Made by a program: the position numbers and the translations under genes. A DNA stretch of 64,000 bases from Emergomyces orientalis (taxonomy: Eukaryota > Ascomycota > Eurotiomycetes > Onygenales > Ajellomycetaceae): the NCBI GenBank assembly GCA_002110485.1, contig MOWL01000001.1, positions 682,001 through 746,000 of the forward strand. The letters are read 5' to 3'. Below are positions 35,858 through 48,170 of this stretch, one piece after another. How positions within the stretch are numbered: the first letter of the stretch is position 1; the number at the start of each line of letters is the position of its first letter. The notes under the pieces were generated by a model. It had not been told where the DNA came from. It did not search any database and was given only the letters and a program-made list of their open reading frames with translations.

Positions 35858-38393
35858 TCAACGCATAGTAATCGTGTAAATACCTTCCCAGCCCCAATCC
35901 TTCATCACGCCAACCCAATGCAACCTTCCCCGTACAGTGCTCTCGATGTCCACATTATCCAGCCCGAGAATAAAAGATCCTCTCCTAATTGGGCTAACTG
36001 GTGCCTGTTGTGGCGATGAGAGCGAACGAGAAGTTTTAAATTCTCCCTGGCCTGCGATTGCTGAGTTGCTGTTGGAACCCTGGTCCGACGGCTCGAATCT
36101 TGCAGAATTTCTCTCCAAATCATCATTATCATCATCCACGGCGGAGCCTTTGCCAGCTCCATAGATGCTTCTCCGTTTGGTTGTATCGACAGGTTGCACG
36201 AAGCATGCTCGTGGAGAGCTCATATCCGGTCGACTGAACTTGTCCCTGCGATGCCATACCTCCCGAATAACCTCAAGGCACCGATCGATGTTTCCAATCA
36301 TTAGTCTCGACTGCATCGCCGCCCACCGTTCCTTGACCCAATTCCGATCCTCTTCGCTTTTTACCTCGCAGCTTGCGACAAATAGTGGATATATGTGGAC
36401 AATTGTTGCCCGAGAACTTGGTGGGACAGTAGCTAGTAGCACAAGAACACGCTTGGCAAGTTCAGCGCCTGACTCAGATGGGATCTCAGGAACCGCTTGG
36501 TGTAAATACAGTAGAGTCGCCCAGCGGTACGCTTGGGCGGTTTGGAAACTATGTTGGACATTTGAAGTTGGATCCTCTGGTGGTTGGAAATACTTTGGAG
36601 CTTCCCACTGCTCAATAAGAGTTTTAAGCTCCAAAGCCTGTGATATGAGGGGAATGGAGTTACTTTTAGACCTGCGGACTTTCTGAACCAGACTGGCAAC
36701 ACGACTTATTAGTGGAAACAAAGTCGTTGCACATCCCATCAGAGGGTCAACCTCGTGAACAGGAGAGTATGGAAGATAAGGAGTAATATCATGAGGCAAC
36801 GAAGCTTCATCAAATTCGCCATCTTCCAACGAGATGAGTCTTGCGACAACATCTGTGTAAAGCCAAGTATTGTACAAGAACCTTAAGCGTGCTATGTCAT
36901 TTGCGGACGGATTAGTACGCTGGCGCTGATGCGTCACAGCCTGATTCAGGAGAACCCGTGCCCCTCGAAGATGCTGCACGCCGGTGGAGATATGTCGGTC
37001 CCAAGATTCTGCAAATACAAGAGCTAGAGTTGTAGCTAAGGCTTCATCCGTCTTCATAGTTCCAATTCCAGTGGCAAGCAAACTCATACTCTGCCGCATA
37101 TGATCCATACCATGAACTCTCAGGCGAGGGTTTTCTTTGGCACAGTGAAATGCAGATAGGCAACATACTGCATGGAAGAGTGCAGGGCAATCTGCCGCCA
37201 GGGGCCATACCAAGGTGCGCCAAGGGTTTTCAGATATCCCGTCCTTCACTGATAGAATCCCGCAGGTCTGTCTGTCGTACCGAAATAGGAGCATGGCTGG
37301 AGATTCTGGGTGTAACGATGGTCCATAAGATATGGGCCTTTTCAGTATGTCTCTGAAGCAATGGATTGATGAGGGGGTAGCACCCCAATTTGAAGGCAAA
37401 TTCATCTCAGAATTGGGAGGCCGAACTATCTCCTCCACATCTTCATCCTCGAGATCAATGAGAGCTGGAGAGAGTGGTAGGGGGGATGATAACCATTCAG
37501 AAGGACTCTCCAGCGCGTCTATGATATCGTTCTCCAGGATACTTTCCGGTAATTTTGGCGATTGAGTTAAGGAAATATATGATGAATCGGGTATAATTTC
37601 AGCAGAATAATAATCGCCCAAGCATTGATCCCGTAGGTTTAGAAGTGATGGAAATAGATCAAGTGGATAACTATCATATGAAGGAAGAGACACAATACCC
37701 TCAAAAGTAGGGTATGGGCTCTGGTATTGTTCCACGCCATCTTCCTCAGGCGAGTTAGAATTATAAGGAGTTTGTGGGCTCAGTGATGAGCGAGTTGGCT
37801 TACAAGCAGGCACTGTGGGAGAAGGCAGCGGTACATTAAAGGGAGCTATCCACGCGCAGAGTTAGTACAAACGTCAGATATCTCTGTTCTATTTTTGGTA
37901 TTGTGTAACCTTTTTTCCCTTTAGGAGCAGATTTGTTTGTGAAATTAGACTCCTCAAATGGCCTCCATTTAAAGTCCTTCTTGTAGCCTCCACATGTAAC
38001 ATTTCGTTTATGACATTGCTGGCATGTCGGCTTCGTCTCATCGCATTTGAGCCTCTTGGTTTTGCATGTCACACACCCTGAACAATAATCAAACAACGGT
38101 CAGCTGTTCCTGCCGGGCCACACAAATTCACCTTGGTCTCCGTTGAGGATTCATATAGGGATAGTACTAGGTGAATAAAAATTCATACCATTTCGACTTT
38201 TCGACTGTTTGGGTTTGCTAACACCCGCGGTATGGTTAGGCAGCTTGCAGGCGGATTGTTTACCGAGCTGAGAAGCTGGCACCACCCCAGATGAAACTGT
38301 TGGCGGGCTTCGTGACCCCGGCTTAGGGATACACCTTTTTGGTTGTACAGTTCCAGCAGGCGATGGGGAAAGTGGAGTTTGGACAGTTTCCAT
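35858..38393 (-). CDS. Zn2Cys6 transcription factor with Fungal_trans_2 domain
   Basis: Predicted nuclear regulator of 786 aa. Exons are 38393-38189, 38077-37910 and 37845-35858; all joins are GT-AG and in frame. The first splice completes a binuclear cluster: C70-x2-C73-x6-C80-x6-C87-x2-C90-x6-C97 (CVTCKTKRLKCDE, CQQCHKRNVTC). The motif GGYKKDFKWRPFEES follows. A basic, proline-rich N-terminus precedes the cluster and an acidic S/P-rich linker follows it. From about residue 330 onward (LFHAVCCLSAFHCAKENP, RRSKSNSIPLISQALELK, AYRWATLLYLHQAVPEIP) the sequence resembles the Fungal_trans_2 domain (PF11951). The C-terminus ends DWGWEGIYTITMR. Target genes are unknown, and glutamate decarboxylase about 2 kb upstream may be coincidental. 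The start ATG is the first in the frame. Confidence 0.88.
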
Positions 38394-40334
38394 GCCGAAA
38401 TAGGGAAATAAGCTTCTCCAAAATAAACGCCTACCTCACATCGAAAGTAGAACACAGCGGCAGAAAGGATCAAACAGATATTAGACAACCAAAAGAAACG
38501 TGGCAAACCAGTAAAACAGGGAATCGACAGACGCCCAGCAAAAAAAAAAAAAAAAAAAATCAGTGGAACAACGTATAAAAGACGACCTCAAGGACACAAC
38601 TTGGAAGATAAATAACAAGATTAAAAGTAGTAAAGTTATGTGAAAGAATGAGATCGAAAAACGATATCAGCACATTGATGATGGAGATGATGATAATAAC
38701 CTGACGCCAACCCCGACTATCCCACACAACAAAGCGGAGGCAGTGCGGGGATGAAAACAAAAACTAGGACAGATTGAAATAAAACGGGAATAAAAGTCAG
38801 GTCTTCTCTTTTACTCAATTGCCAAATCCACCCCAAAAAAGAAGTCGGAAAATAAACGTACGGTAAGAAGATAGAAGAAGAAGAAGCAGAGAATGATGTG
38901 GAGAGGTTGGCTGATGAAAAAGAGATAGAAATTTGGAGGATAAAGGCGAATATGGCAAATCCTGGCGATCTTCCGAGACCGATATGTTACGGTTAAACAT
39001 TTAATACCATACAGACCAATAGGGCAGCGAACACATCATTGTTGCGTATTGAGCGGGCTGTCATGTGCCCCAGCCTCCGACCAATCTGCGCAGCTTGGGC
39101 CCCAGGGTTTCCGCAACCTGACTCGCTGCAAAGCCTGGCCAGGAACCCCCCAGCGAGTGGGGAGGAAGGGATAATTATTACCTTACCGTACCAATGCCCG
39201 TTCGTTTGTTGTCATCCCAGGTCTAGAACCTTCGTGGGATGCAGAGTACCTGGGAGAGTGTTCGATCAATATCACGGCTCCAGATTCCAGGCTGAGCTTT
39301 AGTTTTGTGCGAAGGAGCCAACCTGAAGTCGATATTATTCGAAGTCTGGTAAATACCTGAGTAGAAGCTGCATCGAGGTCCCTTGTTCTAATGTTGAGTG
39401 AGCGCTTTACAAGTCCTGTCTAATGGTGTTTATTGGCTTTCTTAGTCTGTGCTGTACTCTATCCGTACTTTTGAAAAGTTCGAAAGGGCGTTCATCTGCT
39501 GTTATCTCGGGAATCGAACAATGCTCCTTGTGCTGTTTGAAAAACGATACGCCCAGAGGAGGTGAAAGCCCACCTGGTCAGGGAAATGGCTTCGCAAAAG
39601 GGAAAACTGCTTTCGTAGCTGTTAGTGGCATGGCACGGGAACTCCTACCAGCTGACATACTGGCTGAGTCGCTGGCTGGGCCCCAATATTTTGAAACGAA
39701 CCAAGCTTTTGCGACGATATCCTTTTCTTGATGTTGAGGGCGGAGAGACACGCGGAGAGAAACTGATAACGCGGAGATCAAACTAGGTTGAAAGTAGTTT
39801 AGCGGAATCTTGTTTGCCCCCAACGCTTATCGAACATATCTCGAGCTCCTCAACATCAACTATCAGCCAGCGACATATGCCCTAATCGGTTATTCCAACT
39901 TCTCTATCATAAACTATTTCCACTTAGAAATGGTCGCATATAAGCGTTTATGTGTCGTTCCAATGGGCTTCCTCTCCGACACGAACCTTATATACACCGG
40001 CCGAAAAAAGAGGCGATAGACAGTCCTCTTGAAGCCCCTGAACGGCCCTGGCAGTGTAGTAACCATGATTTGAGCATTGTTCTCCACCTCGAAACCAGTT
40101 AAATGCTATGGCTTGATTGAATCATTGAGTTTCATATTAACTACTAAATTAACCGGCAAAACTAAATAATTGTCAAATGTTCGAAGTTACGTTGATTTTC
40201 CATTAACTACCCGTATAAACATGAGAAACAGCAAAAGCCTATGAGCCAAATGGTCAAAATGCTGTTCCATTGTATTTTTGTTGCTGTCGATTTGTGTCCT
40301 ATTCCCCAGAGTGTGAAAATCACGACACTTCGTG
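38394..40334. other. Intergenic region with a poly-A tract
   Basis: Promoter side of the Zn2Cys6 gene and 3' flank of glutamate decarboxylase. Holds a run of 20 A (38540-38559). A plus-strand frame at 39423-39731 (102 codons) lacks recognisable features. No gene assigned. Confidence 0.5.
38540..38559 (+). repeat. Poly-A run (20 nt)
   Basis: Twenty consecutive A, about 150 nt upstream of the Zn2Cys6 regulator start codon. A simple homopolymer. Confidence 0.9.
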
Positions 40335-42494
40335 TTAACAGACGCCTCGGTGAATTCCCTTGTGATGGCGCTTTTTAGCTCCCCCCTTGGAGCCTTTTTC
40401 CTTTGCTGAATGGTCTTGTCTCGAGAGCATACGCCGCCTAGCAACCGAGGTAGGGCCTGTTTGAAATGCTGCCATATCCACGGGTTCCGTGGTCATGAGT
40501 TTCTCAGTGACAGCCACGATGTCCGCTACAAGTCGATCGATTAGATCTGCAGACATGCTTTCACGCACAACTATCCGCAGGATTTCAGTATTGTCCTCCG
40601 CCGGCGGAAGTTGGTAATCTATTTGTGGTCACCTTTGTTAGCTTCTGCGCGCTCCAATATATCTCGCAGTTTGTGATAGTTACACCTTGAAACAGGCGAA
40701 CCAGAAAGTATGAACATACTTGGAATGATATACTGCTTCGCACGAAGCAATAAACTGACGCTATCCTGCTTCACGTCTGGGTACTTTTTCCGAAACTCAT
40801 CAGAGAATCTGAAAGCGACTACGGGCAAACCAGCATTATAATCCGCTGATGTTTCACCTTTTTTATATTTCAACAGGCCTTCGACCCGCTCAAATTTGAA
40901 GCTCCCTTTCTTCCGATGGATGTCACTGACGCACAAGAACCACCCTGTCTTCTCAAGAGCCGTGCTTAGCAATCTAGCATTTGCTAGACAATTTTCCATA
41001 ATTTCACGGTACCCGTTGAAGCCAAGACGGATCAGATTGTAATACTGCCCTACCACCTGCATCCCAGGCCGGGAGAAATTTAACGTAAACGTCTCTTCGG
41101 TTCCACCAAGATAATGGAGCTCGAAAATAAGGTCGTCTGGCAGATACGCCCTACCCCGCCAAATGATCCACCCAAGCCCCGCGTATACCAAACCGAATTT
41201 ATGGCCTGATACATTAATAGATTTCACGCGAGGAAGTGAAAAGTCCCTATACATTGTTAGTTTGCGTTTCGTAGTTCGACTGGCTGCCGAAAAGTAATCA
41301 CCATTTTGGGCCTCCGGCTTGAGCGTAGGTGAAGGGAGCAATAAATCCCCCGCTTGCCGCATCGACATGAATAGGCACATCTATACCGGTCTTCGCTTCG
41401 AATTCATCCAGAATGTTTGAGATTTCCTCCACAGGTTCGAAGTGGCCGGTATAAGTACTGCCCAAAATAACAAAGATACCAATTGTGTTCTCGTCTATAT
41501 TCTTTCTGACAAGATCTGGATCAAGCCTAAACTGGCTCTTCTTAGAGACATCTAAAATTCGCGGCTCCACGTCGAAGTACCTGGCAAATTTGAGAAGCGC
41601 GACCTGTGCGTTCGCGCCCATGATGATATTCGGGTTCGATATGTCCTTTCCAGCCTCTTTCCTTCTCTGTTGCCAGCGTTTCTTCATTGCCAACCCACCC
41701 AGGAGGATAGCTTCCGAAGATCCGGTGGTTGCAGACCCAGTCGCATGCTCTCCGGGTTGCGCGTGCCAGAGGTTAGATATCATTGAAACACAATGTGCGT
41801 GCATCTCCATCAATGCCGGATATTCATCAGCGTCAGCCAAATTTTTGCTGATATTCTCGGATAGAAGCTCGTCAGCTTCACGTTCCATATAAGTGCCGAC
41901 GAAACTATCACCATCCAACACTTCAGTTAGCATAATATCGGTAGACCCCTTGGAACAATTTCTCAAGTGAGCCGCAAACTTTTGCCTAGGTGAAGATATA
42001 TCACTGACCTGGCCATGTTCAAATTTGGAATCCCATCCAGATCCAAGTCATCCCTCAACATTCTACGCACTGCCTCCGCCGGCGCACCTTGCTCGGGTAT
42101 CTTGAATTTAGGTATTTCCTCACGACTAGCATATCGCGTGGAATACGGGGTCATGGAACCGGCGACATTCTCAGTCCATATGCGTTCATTTTTTCTGCGC
42201 TCGGGATCTTTGCGTAACTCCTCAACCAGCTGGTGGGCGTCAACCTACGGGCGTCGTTGCAAGCCGATATAAGTCAGCAGAAATGATTTTAAAAAGAAAC
42301 GATGCAACAAGCATATGGATTGATAATAGTGTTCCCTCCGAATGTAAAATGTGGAGCACTGAAGGAAGTTTCGCAAAGCGGTCTGTAGGGAGGTGGCACA
42401 CATCCCGCTCCACCAGCCATTGTATGTACTGGTTTAGACTGGGGCCTCTGCGCTGATCTTCGAGAATCTCACTTACATGTGCTGCAAGGCTCAT
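40335..42494 (-). CDS. Glutamate decarboxylase
   Basis: PLP-dependent enzyme converting glutamate to GABA and CO2 (GABA shunt, acid and oxidative stress response), 555 aa. Exons are 42494-42477 (18 nt, MSLAAH), 42244-42009, 41904-41302, 41246-40720 and 40618-40335. The exon-2 region (YSTRYASREEIPKFKIPEQG) and motifs such as GSATTGSSEAI and HVDAASGGF match group II decarboxylases of the GAD type. The cofactor lysine is Lys302 in NVSGHKFG. LNFSRPGMQVVGQYYNLIRL and LPVVAFRF follow, then the C-terminal NYQLPPAEDNTEILRIVVRE formed by the last splice. The C-terminal tail is basic (KEKGSKGGAKKRHHKGIHRG); a calmodulin-binding function as in plant GADs is possible but unproven. Length is usual for filamentous fungi. 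Confidence 0.95.
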
Positions 42495-43332
42495 TTTAGT
42501 TTTTTTTTTGTTTCACGATTCCTCAATAATGTTGTCTGCGTCTGCAGATCAGATTCGGAGAACGGGTGATTTCACAAAAATTGAATAATGTTCTTACACT
42601 GTCGCTGTTAAGAACCTTTTGGCCTACAACCCTGGATGTGGACTTTTGTATTTCATTATATATGGTTTTTAATTCAAGGAAAAAGGCCTAAATCAGCTTC
42701 CGCCATGTTCCTATAATTCTCGGTGATCCATGTGTGTAGATGTCTCGAATGTGACGTAACTACCCATATGCTCTAGACGTCATTGACTCTCCTTTATTTT
42801 TCTTTTTTTCCAATTTCCCGAAACATTTTTTGTTCGGTTTCTCAACCAATCATTGGCTACTACTATTCACCATGTGAACCTAAAAAATGAAAATCGAGGC
42901 TCAATTAAATTTAAAGAGGTGGGAGTTAACTTGTTTTTGTTTACAGCTCATATCTTGTTTATTGGGCAGTTGCGCTGGTGGGACACTTGAATGACAGCTT
43001 CTAATTGTGGGGTGTCTTGCCGAGTAGCTTCGGTGGCTCTATTAATCGACCAGCCCATGAAATCTATGTTCGGAGCAGAGTTTAGCTCGAATATAATTGC
43101 ACTCATGATGATGGGATTCACCTCAGGATTTTTAAGTGGCAAAAGAAAACACCACGAAATAAAGAGTAAGTTGGAACGTTTGGAGTTATCATTTCCACCT
43201 TCAAATTTAAAAGTTCGGGGTAATTTTTGTAGTTATTAGCGTACAGTGTCCATGGGATGTTTATTCTGGGTAAGTCATATATCACCTTAGTCTACTCATC
43301 ATCGTCGATATCGTCAAATTCATAAAAAACTC
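42495..43332. other. Intergenic region, nothing recognised
   Basis: Upstream of glutamate decarboxylase and downstream of the LysM gene. Only short frames are present. Confidence 0.5.
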
Positions 43333-45741
43333 TCATTCAAGCTCTGGTAATTTTGCTTCCCGCCAGGGCCAACGATAATTATCCGGGCCATTTTCTGTCC
43401 TCCACGATGGAACTGGTAGCGAAGGAGAGCCGTTTTTGCTAACGCAAAGTTGAACGAAGCCATCTGGGGAAAGCTCGCCCCAGAGGCCTGTGTCGCAGTC
43501 TGGGCCGGTCCAGGGGTTAAGAGATGCGACCGTCGTTACGTCGACATCGAACAGATCGGAAAACATTGAACATTTGAAAAGTTCTAGGGAAATGGAGTTA
43601 CTTTCCGATCATATTTGTACTTCTTTCAATATCATTGTTGGGGCGGTCGCTTACCCTTATCAGCAGCTCGAAACTGGACATAGCAGTTACAGTCTAATGG
43701 CTGGAGAGATGTGGGCGGTATGAGCTTCGTGTTCGGCTCCATACAGTGATCGTGGGGGCCGGTGTATATAGGTGCAGAAAGAAATCATGAGTTTCTGTGA
43801 AAGAGCGACTAAAAAGGTTCAGCCGGACTATAAAATACTCACGTCGCTTCTCCCAGAGCCGAACACAGTAACTATATTCGACCTGGAAAAAGCAATTCTC
43901 CTGTGAAAGACTCGGGTTCCATTCCATCAAGTCTTCTATTGTAACGTCGGCGACCCACGCCCAATTTTGACACCGGTTCAAGGTCTCGAGGTCATCGCCG
44001 AACCCTGCGTGTTCGTTGAAGGCATCTTCGTATACGAGACAATCTTTAATTGTTCCCGGCGCCGGGGGGTTAGGGCCGGGAATTCGATTGGACTTGGAAC
44101 GAACGACGTTGCGGGAGGCTGGATAAACGTAACAGAAGGTGTCTCAACAGGGTATCCATTATATGTTGCAAGGTCTCCGACGGGTTGTACACAGTACGAC
44201 ATATTTCTCCATAGATTTGTGCAGTTGCCGTCAATCTGAGGATTAAGGAAATAAAAGTCTTTGAGAGAGATCCCGAACCTCAGTGAAATCACGGAGCAGT
44301 AGTCGCCTTCTTCGACCTGTTGTAAGTCCAGTTAGCTACTACATCTCACTTTCCGTTTTCTTTTTCTTTTCTTCTTTTCGCCTTGTTTTCTCTCGAATTA
44401 ATAGGATTGAGGGTCACGCACCATGTACCATCGGCTGCAGTTGGTGTTTGACTGTCCTTGGGAATTGGGTGGCACCGGTGCTGCTGTTATCGTACTTCCT
44501 CCTTCTCGGACGGGAACTGTTGGCGTTGGGGAACTAGGGTGGCCTTGTCAATTCATTGATGTCTGAGGGTAAATAGGATATATATGTTGACATTCACCTT
44601 GCACGGAAATACCAGCCCGTATAAGCAGCCAGATTAGAACAGCCGCTATTAATATGGGGATTCCAGGCTAGAAGCTGTGCCATTGTTATGTTCAAATCGC
44701 GCACCAATGTCTGGCATGTGTCAGCCAGTTGCAATTGGTAAATTTCACATCCCCTTGGTATGCAAAGGGACTTTCCTGCTGCTGGTAAAAGATTACAGTT
44801 GATATCGATAGAATTCTCCATGATTAGCCTGTATGTTGAGATATTATTATTTCTAGAAATGGTCACGCATGTGTCGCCCTCCTTAATCACGTACGGGCGA
44901 GCACAGGTTGGTGCTGGAGGAGCTGTCGTTGAGTTAAGAGCATAGGATGTAGGGGTGGCATAGTTGTAGCCATCAGCGCCACAACTTGATGTTAAGGATG
45001 AGAAATCTGCTGCTCCTTCTTCGGAATAACCAAAGGGCGAGGAAAGTTGAACTTTTTGAATGCCAAGTTCGCAAAACGAGCAATCCCGAGCCGGAGTGGA
45101 CGTCCCATTCCAATTAGCGGCAATAATATCACAGTACTACTGTCCAGTTGATCTAATGAAGCTGTCAACTTATAAAGTTGGGAGAGTGTTCCGGCCTAAA
45201 TCCAGCACTTACTCGTCTTCAAGGCAGGATAGGTTCGTGGCATAGAGAAACTGGTCAACCAAATACGTTGCTCATTGACAATAATCCTTAGCAGAAGAAA
45301 GAAACACACACTCAGGTCTCATTCATACCTGGGTATGCTATACTACCGCCTGGAACAATCACATCATTTGGCCCCTTGCAAACGCCCAGAATCGCATTTC
45401 GAAGACCATCCAGATCCTTTCGGCACGAAGTCACGCATAGAAGTTCAAGTTGCTCCTTTGCCAGTATTTTAACACTCGCATGCCTATCGACCGGGTTAGC
45501 ATATAAACCAATGGACATGGCCCTGGAGATATGTATTGTACTGTACATACGTTACGCCGGAACAGCTCCCGAGCCAAGCAGGACACGAGTGCAGGGTGGT
45601 GTTGAGAGCAGTAAAACAAGACTCACTCAAACCTAGCTCTTCGAAGGGTAGTATGTAACCTTCAAGCTGTTGGGCCCATATCGTTGAGGCAAAGAGAGCC
45701 ACCACCAGGACAAACGGAAGAAGGTTGAGTTTGAGAGACAT
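43333..45741 (-). pseudogene. LysM-domain secreted protein, probably disrupted
   Basis: Secreted chitin-binding LysM family gene. Traced exons (minus strand): 45741-45551, 45483-45329, 45270-45213, 45152-44598, 44533-44422, 44316-43844, an unresolved stretch to 43655, and 43583-43333. The signal peptide is MSLKLNLLPFVLVVALFAST up to about IWA. A Cys-rich region and several LysM-like units follow, for example YVIKEGDTCVTISRNNNIS, QLADTCQTLVRDLNITMAQL, MVEEGDYCSVISLRFGIS and VADVTIEDLMEWNPSLS. Two lesions are visible: an in-frame TAG at 45137-45139 and a frame change in a run of six C (plus strand G6, about 44064-44069). The join into the C-terminal exons also does not stay in frame. Sequencing error or an unrecognised intron could explain the frame change but not easily the stop. 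It lies 2.4 kb from a chitinase pseudogene. Confidence 0.6.
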
Positions 45742-47010
45742 GCCACCCGGCTGCTACTTATGCTCGTCAAAACAGGGAGGAAATAGTGAAGCGTAGATGC
45801 GACTGCCTCCCTGACAGCGTCGAAGAGCCAACAATTGTGTCTCGAAGCAAACTTCTCCTTGAAAACAAAGCTGTCAGAATTGTATTATTCTGAGAATTAG
45901 TCCTGGGTTAATGCTACAGTGTCGGATTGATTGGACTAAGAATGAATCTCATATGTAACTGGATTACGCTTATATTATACATTCCATCGCATCCTTGCTA
46001 GTTATATACAAAATAGAGAGGCTTTTATAATAAAACAATGTGCGAGCCAAGAAGCTAGCAATTAGCGAGTATAAATGAATGATTGTAGTTGAACGAAGAA
46101 ATAGTGGAGGTGCTAGATAATACGCAACGTAGCGGATACGCTGCATACGATATACGATATCTTATTTTCCCAACAGACAGATACGGATGGTATCCAAACA
46201 ACACCATACCGTGACATGCAGTTTGCTCAAAACATAGAGATCTCCCGAGTGGGAGGTGTAAAGCAGCAAAAGGTTTGGAAAAGAGCTTTCCGGCCGATAT
46301 TCTTATGGCATGTTGTGTACTAGTGGCTCATTCTCATATATTTCCATCCCATGTGGGCGCGAATTGAAAAAAGGGGGTTAACCCAATCACGTGGGGCTGT
46401 GTTGTAAGTTAATGGCGAATCTGGCTTCCAGCCCCTGAATTTTATATTTTCATCCCTTGAGCATCTCAACAACATCATAACAACCATCCCTTCAGCAGCA
46501 TGGACCTGAATAGTGGTGCATACATACATACGATTTCTCAAAGTTTTAAGGGTGGTCATATTCCTAGTCGCCCTCGTTTTTGATGGAATATAGGTTCTCA
46601 CCCGTTCCTTCGTTGCATCATTCCAACCAAGAATGAGTTGATTAGTATGATGTCTTGGACGTGTACTTTTTCTCTGTTTCTTCTATTGTTTGGTAAAGTA
46701 GACACCAGTAGATTGCCAGTGATATTATAACAAAGATCCATAAATGCTTTTCTAGATATAATCAGGTGTTTAACAAACCCTCGCTTGTCACGCGTGGATA
46801 TGAAAAAGGCGATCCTCATTGAGTAGTAACTAATATGCCCGACGCACCGTTGAAGCTGCGTAATCAGAACTGGCTAATACTCTGACAGTATTATTTCCTC
46901 TATCTAGCTACAAATTCTCTTGCATATGACTCAAATCCCACCATTCCCCCATCATCATGTGTAACTTCCGTGGCATCATCGAAGTTCTATATAAGTTCCA
47001 AGCTCTTTTT
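45742..47010. other. Intergenic region, nothing recognised
   Basis: Promoter of the LysM gene and 3' flank of the small secreted protein gene. AT-rich; short frames only. Confidence 0.5.
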
Positions 47011-47280
47011 TTATGGACAATAGGGAATATTGCGGCTATCTTGCTGACATGGCCTCCCATATGTACATACGGCTGATAATTTCCATTTTCCGAGAGAACA
47101 GACCTGAATTGCAGTGTCTTTTCTATTAGAATCTCTGTGGAAGCAAGCGTACGTGCCATCTCTGCATCCTAGAATGTCATGCTCAGAATATTCGGCCAAT
47201 ACGAGTGGTGTGAGAAAAAGAGCTAGAACTGCAAGTTTGCTGAACAACTGCATGATGAATTGTTGAATCTTGATCATCAT
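47011..47280 (-). CDS. Small secreted cysteine-rich protein
   Basis: An 89-aa single-exon frame with a clear signal peptide (hydrophobic LFSKLAVLALFLTPLVLA after a short basic start). The mature part is about 60 residues with six cysteines (GCRDG, YACF, QVCS, AVCT, RPCQ, PYCP), enough for three disulfides. No known domain was recognised. The two Met at the start make the exact N-terminus uncertain; a start at the later Met (IMQLFSKL) would give a more standard signal peptide. It lies between a LysM gene and a GH18 chitinase gene, a setting typical of secreted cell-wall or effector-like proteins. Whether it is expressed is unknown, and no stop or frameshift breaks it, unlike its neighbours. 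Confidence 0.6.
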   Translation of the reverse strand: MMIKIQQFIMQLFSKLAVLALFLTPLVLAEYSEHDILGCRDGTYACFHRDSNRKDTAIQVCSLGKWKLSAVCTYGRPCQQDSRNIPYCP

Positions 47281-48170
47281 GTTAGCTTTGATTATTTTAT
47301 AATGAAATGTGGTGATGTAAATAAAAGTGTAAACTTACAGTTTAAGAGTATGTTTCTCTTGAATATAGAATCAAATACTCTTTATTTGAGATGTGAATGA
47401 CTGTCTAGAAGAATGCTTGTCAACACACATATCATTCACACCACACTGAGTTTAGAAATAAAAGAGATAGAATCTCACCTGAATAAATGACTTCGGATTG
47501 GGGGGCATGTTCTGTGGGAGAATAACATCAATAGCAAAGAAAAAGGGCATCAGACTCCTTTTATTGCATATTGAGAAATGAGTTGTGCAAATAGTTTCTA
47601 ACCATTTTAAGTAGCACTCAGCGAACCTTGAAAGACTTTTCTGAGATTGGTGAGATCGGCTGCATCCTTCCCCGTGTTTATTCGGCGAATGTGCAGCGGA
47701 TTGTCAATCTCATATATGACACCAATGAGATGCCTCAGAACAGGTGGCAGCAAAAGACTGTGAAATCTTGAAAGTTGCTGGAGACTGATTACTGTCTTAA
47801 GATTCTAGCTAGATACAGTTCATATGAAATATATAGTGCCATAAAGGATGAAGAGAATGCTGGTGTGAGATGCTAAGAATGAATGAATGATTCTTCCTTG
47901 CTTGCTGGATGTCATATACCCTTCAATATCCACTGTCGCGCATTTGAGCACGGCGATATGCCAGAATTTTTGCAGATTTCCCAAAAATGGGTTGAGGTTC
48001 TGCTCGTCTGGGCGCTGGAGGAAATTTCACCTGTCTAGAGATTGTGGACGACATCCTTCCAACTCGACAACATCGTTCTCTTTTATACCAGATTGCCCCT
48101 TTTCATAATTCTGTTTTCAGCAGTTTGATATAACCTCTTTCATCTTTGATCACCGGCTAGCCTTATCAAT
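47281..48170. other. Intergenic region with an exon-like remnant
   Basis: Promoter region of the divergent small secreted protein and chitinase genes. On the minus strand, 47786-47607 is open and codon-like (ending IRRINTGKDAADLTNLRKVF, then a short tail and TAA). No matching upstream exon or start codon was found, so it may be the last exon of a decayed gene. Confidence 0.35.

Noticed and set aside
36165..36686. 173-codon plus-strand frame opposite the Zn2Cys6 regulator
   Set aside because: Antisense shadow of a confident coding sequence.
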